Shown in pieces: positions 51,686 through 60,390 of a stretch of 64,000 bases of DNA (within the stretch, counting starts at the first letter, position 1; each line of letters begins with the position of its first letter). The notes below the pieces were generated by a model. That model was not told where the DNA came from. It made no database searches and was given only the letters and a program-made list of their open reading frames with translations. The position numbers were made by a program, and so were the translations under genes. The DNA comes from Frateuria_A sp051900535 (GTDB lineage: Bacteria; Pseudomonadota; Gammaproteobacteria; Xanthomonadales; Rhodanobacteraceae), in assembly GCF_051900535.1 (NCBI RefSeq), contig NZ_JBHZGI010000004.1, forward strand, positions 186,001 through 250,000, written 5' to 3'.

Positions 51686-52666
51686 ATGACCCCACCCGCC
51701 ACCCGTCCGCTCTGGAAGCGCATGCTGTTCCGCCGCCTGAAGTTCTTCGGCGTGCTGGTGGCCCTGGTGGTGGCGCTGCTTGGCGGCAGCTACCTGTTCG
51801 CGCCGCAATGGCTGCTGGGCGCGCACGTGATGCGCCAGGCGATGACCGCGCACGTGGAAGAACACACGCTGCGCGCGGGCGACACCACCTGGAGCTTCTA
51901 CGAAGGCGGCCAGGGCCCGACGCTGGTACTGCTGCACGGCTTCGCCGCGGACAAGACCATCTGGCTGCCGCTGGCCGAACAGCTCACGCCGCACTTCCAC
52001 GTAGTGATCCCGGACCTGCCCGGCTGGGGCGAATCCTCGCGCGACCCGGATGCCAGCTACGGCGTCGACGCCCAGGCGCGGCGCCTGCAGTCGTTTCTCG
52101 CGGCGCTGAACCTGCAGCGTTTCGTACTGGTCGGGCACTCGATGGGCGGCGCGATCGCGGGCGTCTATGCGGCCCAATCCCCGCAAGGCGTGGCGGCGCT
52201 GGCGCTGGTGGACGCCTATGGCTTGAAAGCGACCCCGAACGATTTCGATCGCACCATCGCGGGCGGCAAGGATCCGTTCGTCTACGACGACCGCGCCGGT
52301 TTCGAACATGCGCTCAAGCTCGCCTTCCTGCAGCCGCCGGAGATGCCCGGCCGCATCGAGGACGTCTTCGTGGCACGCAACCGGCGGGACCGCGCCTTCA
52401 TCGAGCGCACGCTCAGCGAGCTGCGCAAACCCGAGGACTACCTATCGCTGCAACAGCGGCTGGGCCAGCTCACCATGCCGGTGCTGGGGCTGTGGTGCAG
52501 CGAGGATCGCATGGTCGATCCGTCCGCGCTGGACAGCCTGCGCAACGGCCTGGTGCAAGCACCGGCGATCAGCTCCAGCGTTCTCAACGGCTGCAACCAC
52601 ATGCCGATGATGGAAAAGCCCGAGGCCACCGCGCAGGTGCTGACCGGCTTCGTGCTGGGGCACTAG
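51686..52666 (+). CDS. Membrane-anchored alpha/beta hydrolase
   Basis: A 326-residue protein with one N-terminal membrane helix (about 18-42) and an alpha/beta hydrolase domain. LVLLHGFAADKTIWLPLAEQL is the oxyanion region. The nucleophile is Ser152 in VGHSMGGAIAG. The acid is probably Asp in LWCSEDRMVDP, and the catalytic His is in LNGCNHMPMMEKPE. It resembles lipase/esterases that are held in the membrane. AGGAC lies near ATG 51686. The substrate is unknown. Separated from the M1 gene by a palindromic repeat. Confidence 0.87.
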   Translation: MTPPATRPLWKRMLFRRLKFFGVLVALVVALLGGSYLFAPQWLLGAHVMRQAMTAHVEEHTLRAGDTTWSFYEGGQGPTLVLLHGFAADKTIWLPLAEQLTPHFHVVIPDLPGWGESSRDPDASYGVDAQARRLQSFLAALNLQRFVLVGHSMGGAIAGVYAAQSPQGVAALALVDAYGLKATPNDFDRTIAGGKDPFVYDDRAGFEHALKLAFLQPPEMPGRIEDVFVARNRRDRAFIERTLSELRKPEDYLSLQQRLGQLTMPVLGLWCSEDRMVDPSALDSLRNGLVQAPAISSSVLNGCNHMPMMEKPEATAQVLTGFVLGH

Positions 52667-52719
52667 CCGCCGCGCGTTCCGCTCCCCGGGACAAGGGCAG
52701 AATCTGCCGCCGGACCTGG

Positions 52720-53406
52720 TCAGCCAGGCAACCGCACGCCGAGCAGAGCGAATCGCCGCAGCCCTTCGACGCTGGGCAGCAGCGCCCGCCCGTGCGACGC
52801 GTGGCGTAGCCAACCCGCCTCCAGCATGGCGCCGGTGAGCGCCACGCCCAACGGCCCGCCCACGTGCAGGCGCCGTTCGGTCCAGTCCAGGCAGGCTCGG
52901 CCGCGCAGTCCCGGCAAGCGCGCCATGGACTCCGGATCGAGTCCCGCCTCAGCCAGCGCCGCGGCCCCGGCAGGGTCCAGAGAGAGGCCTTCGCTGGTGG
53001 TCGTCAGATGACCGCGCCCGAGCAACTCCGCGCAGAGCGCCACGCCGAGCTGGCCGGCGAGATGGCGATAGCAGCTGCGCGCGCGCCGCAGCGCGGTATC
53101 CCCGGTTGGCGGCGCGATCGGCTGGCGCGGCGGCGCGAGTGCTTCGAGCCAGCTGGCTACTTCGTCCCCGGCCAGCCGGTAGTAGCGATGGCGCCCCTGC
53201 GCCTGCACGGCGAGCAGTCCGCCCTCGAGCAGGCGCTTGAGGTGCGCGCTGGCGGTCGGTGCACCGACGCCTGCCGCATGGGCCAGCTCACCGGCCGGGC
53301 GCGCGGTGCCATCGACCAGGGCCAGCAGCATCGCCGCGCGCGCCGGTTCGGCGAGCAGGGAGCCGATTTCGGCGAGCTGGTGTGGCGTGAGCGAGGTGGC
53401 GTGCAT
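52720..53406 (-). CDS. ArsR-family transcriptional regulator
   Basis: A 228-residue regulator with an N-terminal winged helix (about 8-85): LAEIGSLLAEPARAAMLLALVDGTARPAGELAHAAGV, then TASAHLKRLLEGGLLAVQAQGRHRYYRL, split by the recognition turn. The C-terminal 130 residues (RHLAGQLGVALCAELLGRGHL, LRGRACLDWTERRLHVGGPLGVALTGAMLEAGWL) form the larger domain seen in long ArsR-like proteins of this type. No metal-binding CxC motif is visible, so the signal is probably not a thiophilic metal. It lies alone between convergent and same-strand genes. Target genes unknown. Confidence 0.88.
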   Translation of the reverse strand: MHATSLTPHQLAEIGSLLAEPARAAMLLALVDGTARPAGELAHAAGVGAPTASAHLKRLLEGGLLAVQAQGRHRYYRLAGDEVASWLEALAPPRQPIAPPTGDTALRRARSCYRHLAGQLGVALCAELLGRGHLTTTSEGLSLDPAGAAALAEAGLDPESMARLPGLRGRACLDWTERRLHVGGPLGVALTGAMLEAGWLRHASHGRALLPSVEGLRRFALLGVRLPG

Positions 53407-53579
53407 GAAAGGAGTCTAGTACCGCACTTGCCCGGGACCTTTCGGTGGAAAGCGAAGCGTATGGTCTTCCGCAGGGTTGCCCTCACGCCCCTTCGTCTGC
53501 CTTCGCCCCGCGGTGGCGGGGGAAGGAACCTGTGGATCGCCATGGCCCCGGGAACGCGGGGGCTCGCCGGCTCTGTCGA

Positions 53580-56135
53580 TCACGTACCGCGCGGCTTCGC
53601 CCGGTGCGTCGGGGTGGCGGACCAGGGATCGTCTGGCCAGGGATGGCGCGGGTAGCGGCCTTTGAGTTCCTTCTTCACTTCCGGGTAGGTGCGCTCCCAG
53701 AAGCCCTTGAGGTCCTGCGTGACCTGGATGGGCCGGCCGGCCGGCGAGAGCAGGTGCAGGGTCACCGGCACGCGCCCACCGGCCACGCGCGGGGTGTCGG
53801 CCAGGCCGAACAGTTCCTGCAATTTCACCGCCAGCACCGGTGGCTCGCCGGGTGCGTATTCGAGCTTGCGCAGCTGGCCGCTCGGGACGCTGAGGCTCTC
53901 CGGGGCGTGCTGGTCGAGCTGGCGCCGCTGCTCGTAGTCGAACAGTGCGGCCATCGCCTGGGAGAGTTCGTCGGCACCGAGCGCGTCGAGCTTGCGCTTG
54001 CCTTGCAGGTATGGCCCAAGCCACGCCTCCAGCGAGGCCAGCAACGTCGCGTCGGATACGTCGGGCAGGCCCAGCTCGGGCATCCAGCCGGCCAGCGCCT
54101 GCATGCGCGCGCGCAGTCGCCGGGCGGTCTCGCTCCAGGGCAGCGTATCGATGCCGCGGCTGCGGATCGCCGCGAGCAGCGCGGGCAGCGCGTCCTCCGG
54201 CCGGACCGGCACGCCGCGCCGTTCCAGCACGATGGCGCCGAAGCGCTGCTCCTCGAACGCCTCCACCGCACCCCGGGTGTCGTTCCAGCGCAGCGTGCGC
54301 TCGCGCCGGAAGTGCTGCGGGAAGTCCTCATCGAGGCGGCGTGGGTCGAACGGCGCCGCGGCGAGCACCAGGCTGTCGCGCGTTTCCAGGCGCAGGTCGA
54401 GCACGACCAGCCAGGGCTCGCCGAACAGCGCACTGGCCTCATGCAAGGAGACGCCGCGACCGTTGGCCAGCGTGTAGCGGCGCGGATTGGCTTCGTCCTG
54501 GCGGGCGATGCGGTCGGGCCAGGCATGCAGCAGGAGGTCGCCGACGGCATGGTTGTCGGGTACGCCGCTGGCGGCCGTGCGGACGTCCAGACGTCTGCGC
54601 CAGCCCTTGGACGCCTGCTCGATGGCGGCCATGGCGCCGCTGTCGAAACCGCCGCGCGCACCGGCCCCCTTCGATGGGCCGGGCGCGGAACCCCGGCGGT
54701 CGCGCCAGGCGTGCAGCGCCTCGACGCGTGCGCGGAAATCATCGCTGCGTGCCTCCTCGCCGCGCAGCGGCGAGCGTGCCTCGACCAGCGCCAGCAGGTC
54801 GGCCGCCAGTGGGTGCAGTTCCGCCGGCGCACGCAGCGCCATGGCTGCCAGCCGCGGGGTGGCGCCGAGTTCGAGCATGCGCCGGCCCAGCGGCGTGATG
54901 CGGCCATCCGCGCCGAGCGCGCCCAACGCGGCGAGCAGTTCGCGCGCCTGCGCCAGCGCGCCCGCTGGCGGCGGATCCAGCCAGCGCAACGTGTCGTCGC
55001 TGCCGGCGCGGACACCCCAGGCGGCCAGTTCCAGCGCCAGACCCGACAGCTCGGCCTGCTCGATCTCCGGCGTGCGCGCGGCCTCCAGCCGCCGGCTTTG
55101 CGGCCACAGGCGGTAAGCCGTGCCATCGGCGACGCGGCCGGCACGACCGGCGCGCTGGTCGGCCGAGGCCTGCGAGATAGTGACCGTTTCCAGTCGCGAA
55201 AAGCCGGAGTTGGGATCGAAGCGCGGCTCGCGCGCCAGACCGGCATCGATCACCGCGCGGATGCCGGGCAGCGTCACGCTCGATTCGGCCACGTTGGTGG
55301 CAAGAATCATCCGCCGCGTGCCCGGCTCGGCCGGCGCCAGCGCAGCCTGCTGTTCCGCCAGCGAGAGTTCCCCGTGCAGGGCGAGGATCTCGAGTTCCTC
55401 TCCTTTTGCGACAGGAGAGGGAAGCGTGTTTTCGAGCAGCGCATGGGCGCGAGCGATCTCGCGGCGTCCGGGCAGGAACACCAGCACGTCGCCGGGATTG
55501 TCCTCCAGCGCCTGGCGCGCGACGCGGGCCAGTTGATGTTCGGGCGTCTCCTGCGCACGCGCGGGCGGGTGCTCGATGCGCACGGGAAAGCTGCGTCCCG
55601 GGCTGGACAGCCGCGGCGCGTCCAGCCAGCGCGCCATGCGCTCGCCGTCGAGCGTGGCGGACATCACCAGCAGCCGCAGGTCGGGACGCAGGGTCGCCTG
55701 CACGTCCAGCGCCAGCGCGAGGCCAAGGTCACCGGCCAGGTGGCGTTCGTGGAACTCGTCGAACAGGATCGCGCCGATGCCGGACAATTCCGGATCGTCC
55801 TGGATCAGCCGCGTGAGGATGCCCTCGGTGACCACCTCGATGCGGGTGGCGGCACTGACCCGGGATTCGAAGCGGATGCGGTAGCCGACGGTCTGGCCGA
55901 CCTCCTGGCCCCGCTGCGCCGCCATGAACTGTGCGGCGGCGCGCGCGGCGATGCGCCGAGGTTCGAGCATCACGATGCGCCGGCCTTCCAGCCACCGCGC
56001 GTCGAGCAGCGCCGGTGGCACCTGGGTGGTCTTGCCGGCGCCGGGCGGGGCTTCGAGGACCAGGCGCGGGTGGGCGTCGAGCGAAGCGCGCAGCTCCGGG
56101 AGGAGCGGGGTGATGGGGAAGTCGGCTTGCGTCAT
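53580..56135 (-). CDS. hrpB: ATP-dependent helicase HrpB
   Basis: An 851-residue DEAH-type superfamily 2 helicase. Walker A is EAPPGAGKTTQVP (about residue 29), the Walker B box is LFDEFHERH, motif III is VMSATLDG, and ATNVAESSVTLPGIRAVIDAG and QRAGRAGRVADG complete the core. The HA2-like and HrpB C-terminal domains follow, ending WERTYPEVKKELKGRYPRHPWPDDPW. Function of HrpB in mRNA metabolism or DNA transactions is poorly known. It starts 126 bases after the gspD stop. Whether it is co-transcribed is open, because a candidate -10 box precedes it. Confidence 0.95.
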   Translation of the reverse strand: MTQADFPITPLLPELRASLDAHPRLVLEAPPGAGKTTQVPPALLDARWLEGRRIVMLEPRRIAARAAAQFMAAQRGQEVGQTVGYRIRFESRVSAATRIEVVTEGILTRLIQDDPELSGIGAILFDEFHERHLAGDLGLALALDVQATLRPDLRLLVMSATLDGERMARWLDAPRLSSPGRSFPVRIEHPPARAQETPEHQLARVARQALEDNPGDVLVFLPGRREIARAHALLENTLPSPVAKGEELEILALHGELSLAEQQAALAPAEPGTRRMILATNVAESSVTLPGIRAVIDAGLAREPRFDPNSGFSRLETVTISQASADQRAGRAGRVADGTAYRLWPQSRRLEAARTPEIEQAELSGLALELAAWGVRAGSDDTLRWLDPPPAGALAQARELLAALGALGADGRITPLGRRMLELGATPRLAAMALRAPAELHPLAADLLALVEARSPLRGEEARSDDFRARVEALHAWRDRRGSAPGPSKGAGARGGFDSGAMAAIEQASKGWRRRLDVRTAASGVPDNHAVGDLLLHAWPDRIARQDEANPRRYTLANGRGVSLHEASALFGEPWLVVLDLRLETRDSLVLAAAPFDPRRLDEDFPQHFRRERTLRWNDTRGAVEAFEEQRFGAIVLERRGVPVRPEDALPALLAAIRSRGIDTLPWSETARRLRARMQALAGWMPELGLPDVSDATLLASLEAWLGPYLQGKRKLDALGADELSQAMAALFDYEQRRQLDQHAPESLSVPSGQLRKLEYAPGEPPVLAVKLQELFGLADTPRVAGGRVPVTLHLLSPAGRPIQVTQDLKGFWERTYPEVKKELKGRYPRHPWPDDPWSATPTHRAKPRGT

Positions 56136-56143
56136 TCCCGCGG

Positions 56144-56149
56144 ATGATA
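56144..56149 (-). promoter_or_regulatory. Candidate -10 box before hrpB (leaderless arrangement)
   Basis: On the minus strand TATCAT ends eight bases before ATG 56135, with no clear ribosome site between. The spacer upstream holds an inverted repeat CCCCCATCCG/CGGATGGGGG (56167-56176 and 56237-56246) and a hairpin TCCCCG-CTTA-CGGGGA (56207-56222). Confidence 0.35.
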
Positions 56150-56261
56150 AGGGCTGGGCAGGGTCGCCCCCATCCGTTCCATCGGCGCGAGCCCGCCTAT
56201 CGAGGCTCCCCGCTTACGGGGAAAAGTGTCGACAGGCGGATGGGGGTTGCCCTGGCCGGAT

Positions 56262-58889
56262 CTACTTCCCACCTGCCATGCACTGTGCCACCCACTTGCG
56301 CGCCGTGTCCACGCCCTCGGTATCGCCAAGGTGTGTACGCACGCTTGCGATGACCTGCCAGTTGCGCGCACACAGTTCGCCATGCTGCGAGCCGTTGCGC
56401 CACGACTCCAGCGCCAGCCGTTGGGCGGCGTCGTAGTCGCTCTGCTTGAGCGCCGCCTCGGCCTGCTGGTGGAGCTGCTCGGGCGAGGCCGGCGGCGTGG
56501 GCAGTGGCACGTCGGTCGGCGAGGCGGCCGCCGGCGGCGGCTCCTTCGCGCGCTCGGCGCGCAGCGGCGCCAGCGACTCGAACTTGGCCTGGTACTCGTC
56601 GGTGATGCGCTTGGCGTCGTCGCTGGAGCCGATCACCCGCGGCGTGATCAGCACGATCAGCTCGGAGCGGTTGCGATGGCGGTCGGTGCTGCCGAACAGG
56701 CGACCGATCAGCGGGATGCGGTTCAGGCCTGGGATGCCGGTATCGGTGTCGCCCTCGTCCTGGCGGATCAGGCCGCCCAGCAGCACGGTCTGGCCGCTTT
56801 GCACGCCGACCTGCGTGGCGATCTCGCGTTGCTGGATGGTGTAGTTGCCGTTGGAGTCCTTGGTGCCCGGCACGCTCACCTGCTGCTTGATGTTGAGGTA
56901 GACCAGGCCGCCGGGATTGATGCGCGGCTGCACGTCCATGATCACGCCGGTGCTGATGTATTGCACCTGGCCGATGGTGGTCGGACTGTCGTTGGTGGTG
57001 GTGCCCAGGCCGGTGGTGAAGAAGGTCTGGTTGACCGGGATCTGGTCGCCCGCCTGGATGTGCGCGACCTGGTTGTTCATCACCACCAGCGAGGGCGCCG
57101 AGAGCGTCTTGACGTTGCCGTTGGTCTCCTGCGCGTGCAGCGCGACCTGCAGGTTGTTGTTGAGGAAGGAGTAGAAGAACGAGTCACCGGTCGGGTTGTA
57201 GGTCATGCCGCCCTTGCCCAGCGCCCACTGCTGCTGGTTGCCGGGCTGGCCAGGGGTGACTCCACCGCTGCTGTTGGCCGTGCCGCCGACCAGGCCTTCC
57301 AGGTACCACTGCACGCCGAACTGGAAGGCGCCGGTGAGCTGCACCTCGAGGATGCGGGTCTCGATCTGCACCTGCAGCGGCACCGTGTCCAGGCGCTGGA
57401 TCGCGCCTTGGATCTCCGCCCACTGGGACGGACGCGCGCGCACCAGCAGCTGGTTGTTGGCATCGACCGAGGAAATCTTGGTCGAGCCGTCCGCCGAGCT
57501 GTACTGCTGGTCGTTGGCCGAACTGCTGGCGTTGGCCAGGCCGCCGGTGTCGCCGAAACCGCCGCTGCCACCGAAGCCGTTGCCCTGGCCGGACATGCCG
57601 CCGTTGTCGCTGCCGTTGATGCCCGACAGCCCGCCGCTATTGCCCATGCCAGTGTCGTTGCCGCCCTTGAAACTGCCCGAGCCGCCGGCGATTCCGCCGC
57701 TGTTGCCGAAGCTGCCGGCGGTGCTGCCCATGCCGGTGCCGTTGGCGTTGTCGGCGTTGCCCAGGGTTCCGGAGTTGAGCCCGGGGCCGACCTCGCCGCC
57801 GCTGCTGCCGCTGGCCGAGGCGTTGGTGTAGATCTGCGCCAGGTATTTGGCCAGGTCCGACGCCTTGATGTTGCGCACGTCGTAGACATACAGCTGCGGC
57901 TCGTTGCCGCCGCCACGATCGATGCGCGCGATCCAGTCGCCCACTTCCTGCAGATAGTCCGGCTGCGTGCTGATCACCACCAGCGCGTTGGTGCGCTCGA
58001 TCGGGATGAAGCGCAGCATGCCGGCCAGCGGGCTGTCGCCCTGCTTGCCGAAGATCGCGTCGAGCTTGGGCATCAGCTCGGACACGTTCGCCCGTTGCAG
58101 GCTGAACACGCCCACCGACATGCCCTTGAGCCAGTCGACGTCGAAGGTGCGGATGGTGCGGGCGTAGTTGTCCAGTTCCTGCGGCGAGCCGGCGAGCACC
58201 AGCACGTTGCGCGACGGATCGGCGAGCAGGATCGAGTCGGGCCGGGCGAACGGCTTGATCAACTTCTGCATCTGCGCCGCGGAGATGTAGTGCAGCGGGA
58301 ACAGGCGCGCCTGCATGCCGCCCTGCGGCGCCACCGCGCCGAGGCTGGGCGAGACGCTGCCGGCGATCGCGTTCTTGGAGGGCATCACGACGTAGCTGTT
58401 GCCCTGGCGCACCAGCGCGTTGCCGGTCCAGGACAGGAGCGTCTCCAGCACCGGCAGCGCCTGGCTGGCGTCGATCGGTTCGGAGGTGGAGAAGGAGATG
58501 TTGCCCTGCACGCCCGGCACGATGGTGTAGTTCTTCTTCAGGAAGTCGCCGAGGATGGCCTTGACCACCGCCTGCACCGGCTGGTTCTCGAAGTTGAAGG
58601 TCACCGCGCCCTCGCCATGCGCGGGCGGCCGGGGCGTGGACAGCGCCTGCGGGCGGATGAACTCGCCGGTGCCGCTGTTGATCTGCGGCTGCGGGCTGGC
58701 TTCGCCGGCCGGGCTGATGTTGTTGTTCAGCGGCAGCGGCGCGGGCGCGGGCTTGTCGGTACCGGCGATGGCCTCGCGCTGCAGCGCGTAGTCGTCGCGC
58801 GGCTGCGGCATGCTGGAGCATCCGACCAGCCAGACCGTCAGCGCAATGGCGCCGATCCGGGACATTCGGTGCAGGGCGTGGGGGAACAT
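56262..58889 (-). CDS. gspD: Type II secretion system secretin (XpsD-like lipoprotein)
   Basis: An 875-residue outer membrane secretin, the exit channel of type II secretion. The signal has a lipobox with Cys24 (VWLVGCSS), as in Xanthomonas XpsD. N0 to N3 domains span about 90-480. N3 holds a roughly 110-residue Gly/Ser/Asn insertion (about 357-466). The secretin core follows (about 470-780): VQIETRILEVQLTGAFQFGV, SAPSLVVMNNQVAHIQAGDQIPV, VGVQSGQTVLLGGLIRQDE and RSELIVLITPRVI. The last 85 residues form a TPR-like tail (QAEAALKQSDYDAAQRLALES). It starts two bases after gspN with AAGGAG upstream. Confidence 0.95.
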   Translation of the reverse strand: MFPHALHRMSRIGAIALTVWLVGCSSMPQPRDDYALQREAIAGTDKPAPAPLPLNNNISPAGEASPQPQINSGTGEFIRPQALSTPRPPAHGEGAVTFNFENQPVQAVVKAILGDFLKKNYTIVPGVQGNISFSTSEPIDASQALPVLETLLSWTGNALVRQGNSYVVMPSKNAIAGSVSPSLGAVAPQGGMQARLFPLHYISAAQMQKLIKPFARPDSILLADPSRNVLVLAGSPQELDNYARTIRTFDVDWLKGMSVGVFSLQRANVSELMPKLDAIFGKQGDSPLAGMLRFIPIERTNALVVISTQPDYLQEVGDWIARIDRGGGNEPQLYVYDVRNIKASDLAKYLAQIYTNASASGSSGGEVGPGLNSGTLGNADNANGTGMGSTAGSFGNSGGIAGGSGSFKGGNDTGMGNSGGLSGINGSDNGGMSGQGNGFGGSGGFGDTGGLANASSSANDQQYSSADGSTKISSVDANNQLLVRARPSQWAEIQGAIQRLDTVPLQVQIETRILEVQLTGAFQFGVQWYLEGLVGGTANSSGGVTPGQPGNQQQWALGKGGMTYNPTGDSFFYSFLNNNLQVALHAQETNGNVKTLSAPSLVVMNNQVAHIQAGDQIPVNQTFFTTGLGTTTNDSPTTIGQVQYISTGVIMDVQPRINPGGLVYLNIKQQVSVPGTKDSNGNYTIQQREIATQVGVQSGQTVLLGGLIRQDEGDTDTGIPGLNRIPLIGRLFGSTDRHRNRSELIVLITPRVIGSSDDAKRITDEYQAKFESLAPLRAERAKEPPPAAASPTDVPLPTPPASPEQLHQQAEAALKQSDYDAAQRLALESWRNGSQHGELCARNWQVIASVRTHLGDTEGVDTARKWVAQCMAGGK

Positions 58890-58891
58890 GG

Positions 58892-59731
58892 TCAGCGATC
58901 TCCTTCGTGAGCCTTCGCGGCAGCCTGTTCGGCGCGGCGTTTCTGGATGGCGGCCTTGAGCTGGCGCAGGCGCTCGGCCTGGCGATCCTCGTTGGTCATG
59001 TCCATGCGGGCCGGCGCGCCGCCGCGCATGGCCGGGATGGCGGCGCCGCCATCGGACGGGGCGTTGTCATTGTCGCTCCCGCGATTCTCCGGGATGCCGG
59101 GGCCGGGACCAGGCCCCGGCTCGTCCGACGGGTTGCCGTTCTGGTCGTCCTCGTCGGGTGGTTGCAGCCGGTGCGAGCGGTCGATCACCTCGTCCGGCAG
59201 CTCCGGCACCGACGAGGCCCCGGCCGGATTGCCCCGCACCTGGTCGATCGGCACGCCGGCCGGCAGTTGCAGTTCGACCCGGCCGCTGGACGAATCGAAC
59301 ACCGCCGAACGCGGCTTCACCTCGACCAGGGTCCAGCTGCCGTCGGGCAGGCTGGCGCCCTCTTTCACCCGCAATTCCTGGTTCTTGTCGGCCTGGCGCT
59401 TGTTGTGCAGCAGCGCCATGCGCAGGGTTGGCGTGAGGATGATGCCGGTCAGTTGCATGTCGCCGAGCTGGCTGCCGCCGCTGGCGGCGTGCGCCACCGG
59501 CTTGCGGTCGGGATTGAACAACGGCTGCTGCCAGACCGGCGCGTAATGATCCAGCGGCACCGGTGGCGGCAGCGTGGCGGCATGCTGGGCCGGCAGCGGA
59601 GTCGGGGCGCGTGGCGGCGCCCAGTGCACGCCCCGGCCGATGCCGGCCAGCAGCGCCAGGAAAACCACGCCCAGCACCAGCGTTGCGGCGGCCAGCGGCA
59701 CGGTCAGGCGGCGTTGTGCGGCGGCGTTCAT
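58892..59731 (-). CDS. gspN: Type II secretion protein N (XpsN/GspN-like)
   Basis: A 279-residue bitopic inner membrane protein: helix at about 11-32, then a periplasmic part. QQPLFNPDRKPVAHA and LGDMQLTGIILTPTLRMALLHNK resemble GspC/GspN-type homology regions. GASLPDGSWTLVEVKPRSAVFDSSSGRVELQL is the second beta region. The C-terminal 110 residues are Pro/Gly/Asp-rich, then a charged helix (ERLRQLKAAIQKRRAEQAAAK). In Xanthomonas XpsN links XpsD with the L-M platform. Its place between gspM and gspD agrees. Overlaps gspM by ATGA. Confidence 0.85.
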   Translation of the reverse strand: MNAAAQRRLTVPLAAATLVLGVVFLALLAGIGRGVHWAPPRAPTPLPAQHAATLPPPVPLDHYAPVWQQPLFNPDRKPVAHAASGGSQLGDMQLTGIILTPTLRMALLHNKRQADKNQELRVKEGASLPDGSWTLVEVKPRSAVFDSSSGRVELQLPAGVPIDQVRGNPAGASSVPELPDEVIDRSHRLQPPDEDDQNGNPSDEPGPGPGPGIPENRGSDNDNAPSDGGAAIPAMRGGAPARMDMTNEDRQAERLRQLKAAIQKRRAEQAAAKAHEGDR

Positions 59732-60390
59732 GGCTCTTCCCCGTCGCCGGTGTCCATCGAGCTCTCGGCGGGCGCGGGCGCGGCGCCGACCGCACCGTGC
59801 GAGGGACGCACGTAGCCGGACAGGGTGAACTGCACTTCCAGCACCGGCTGGTTGCCCTGCTGCGCGGCGACCGGGTTGCGGTAGATGCTCAGGTCATCGA
59901 CGAACAGGTAGGGAGTGCCCTGCTCCAGCGCGTTGAGCACCGCCACCAGCGGCTCCATGTCGCAGCGCAGGCTGATGCTCACGGCCGCCTTGCGGTACGG
60001 GCTGTTGTCGTCGTCCGGCGGATTGGGCAGCGGCATCTTCTGGGTGACTTCGCAGGCACCGCCGGCGGTGTGCGCGCCGACCGCGTCGACCACCCGCTGC
60101 ATGAGCCCGGCCGAGGCGGCGTTGGGATCACTTTCGGGCAGGAACGCGGCGCTGGCAGCCTGCCCGGCGCCCAGTTCGGCGATGCGCTTCTGAAGCGCCG
60201 GCTTCTCGGCGATCGCGGCGGCGTAGCGGCTCTGCGTGTCGCGCAGGTCCGCCATCTGCGCGTCGACCGCGCGCAGCGGTGCGACGAACCACCAGTGGAT
60301 CAACAGGAAGTAGACCAGCACCAGCGCCAGCACCAGCAACAGCACGGCGGCGATGCGGCTGTCGCGCGGCTTAAGTTCCAGTTGCCTCAT
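59728..60390 (-). CDS. gspM: Type II secretion protein M (GspM/PilO-like)
   Basis: A 220-residue inner membrane platform protein: one helix (about 14-35), a coiled coil (about 38-75, AQMADLRDTQSRYAAAIAEKPALQKRIAEL) and a ferredoxin-like periplasmic domain (KAAVSISLRCDMEPLVAVLNALEQG, YLFVDDLSIYRNP). It matches the GspM subtype b of Xanthomonas in length and design. It pairs with GspL. ATG overlaps the gspL stop as ATGA. Confidence 0.9.
   Translation of the reverse strand: MRQLELKPRDSRIAAVLLLVLALVLVYFLLIHWWFVAPLRAVDAQMADLRDTQSRYAAAIAEKPALQKRIAELGAGQAASAAFLPESDPNAASAGLMQRVVDAVGAHTAGGACEVTQKMPLPNPPDDDNSPYRKAAVSISLRCDMEPLVAVLNALEQGTPYLFVDDLSIYRNPVAAQQGNQPVLEVQFTLSGYVRPSHGAVGAAPAPAESSMDTGDGEEP

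Noticed and set aside
53478..53524. Possible fifth REP-like copy before hrpB/ArsR
   Set aside because: It shares CCCTCACGCCCCTTC and a GCCCCGCGGTGGCGGGG hairpin, but the core differs from the other four copies and the match may be due to base composition.
26311..56200. Shared words GAGCCCGCCTATG (26314) and GAGCCCGCCTATC (56188)
   Set aside because: Only 12 bases agree and the flanks differ, so this may be chance. It is not enough to call a repeat family.
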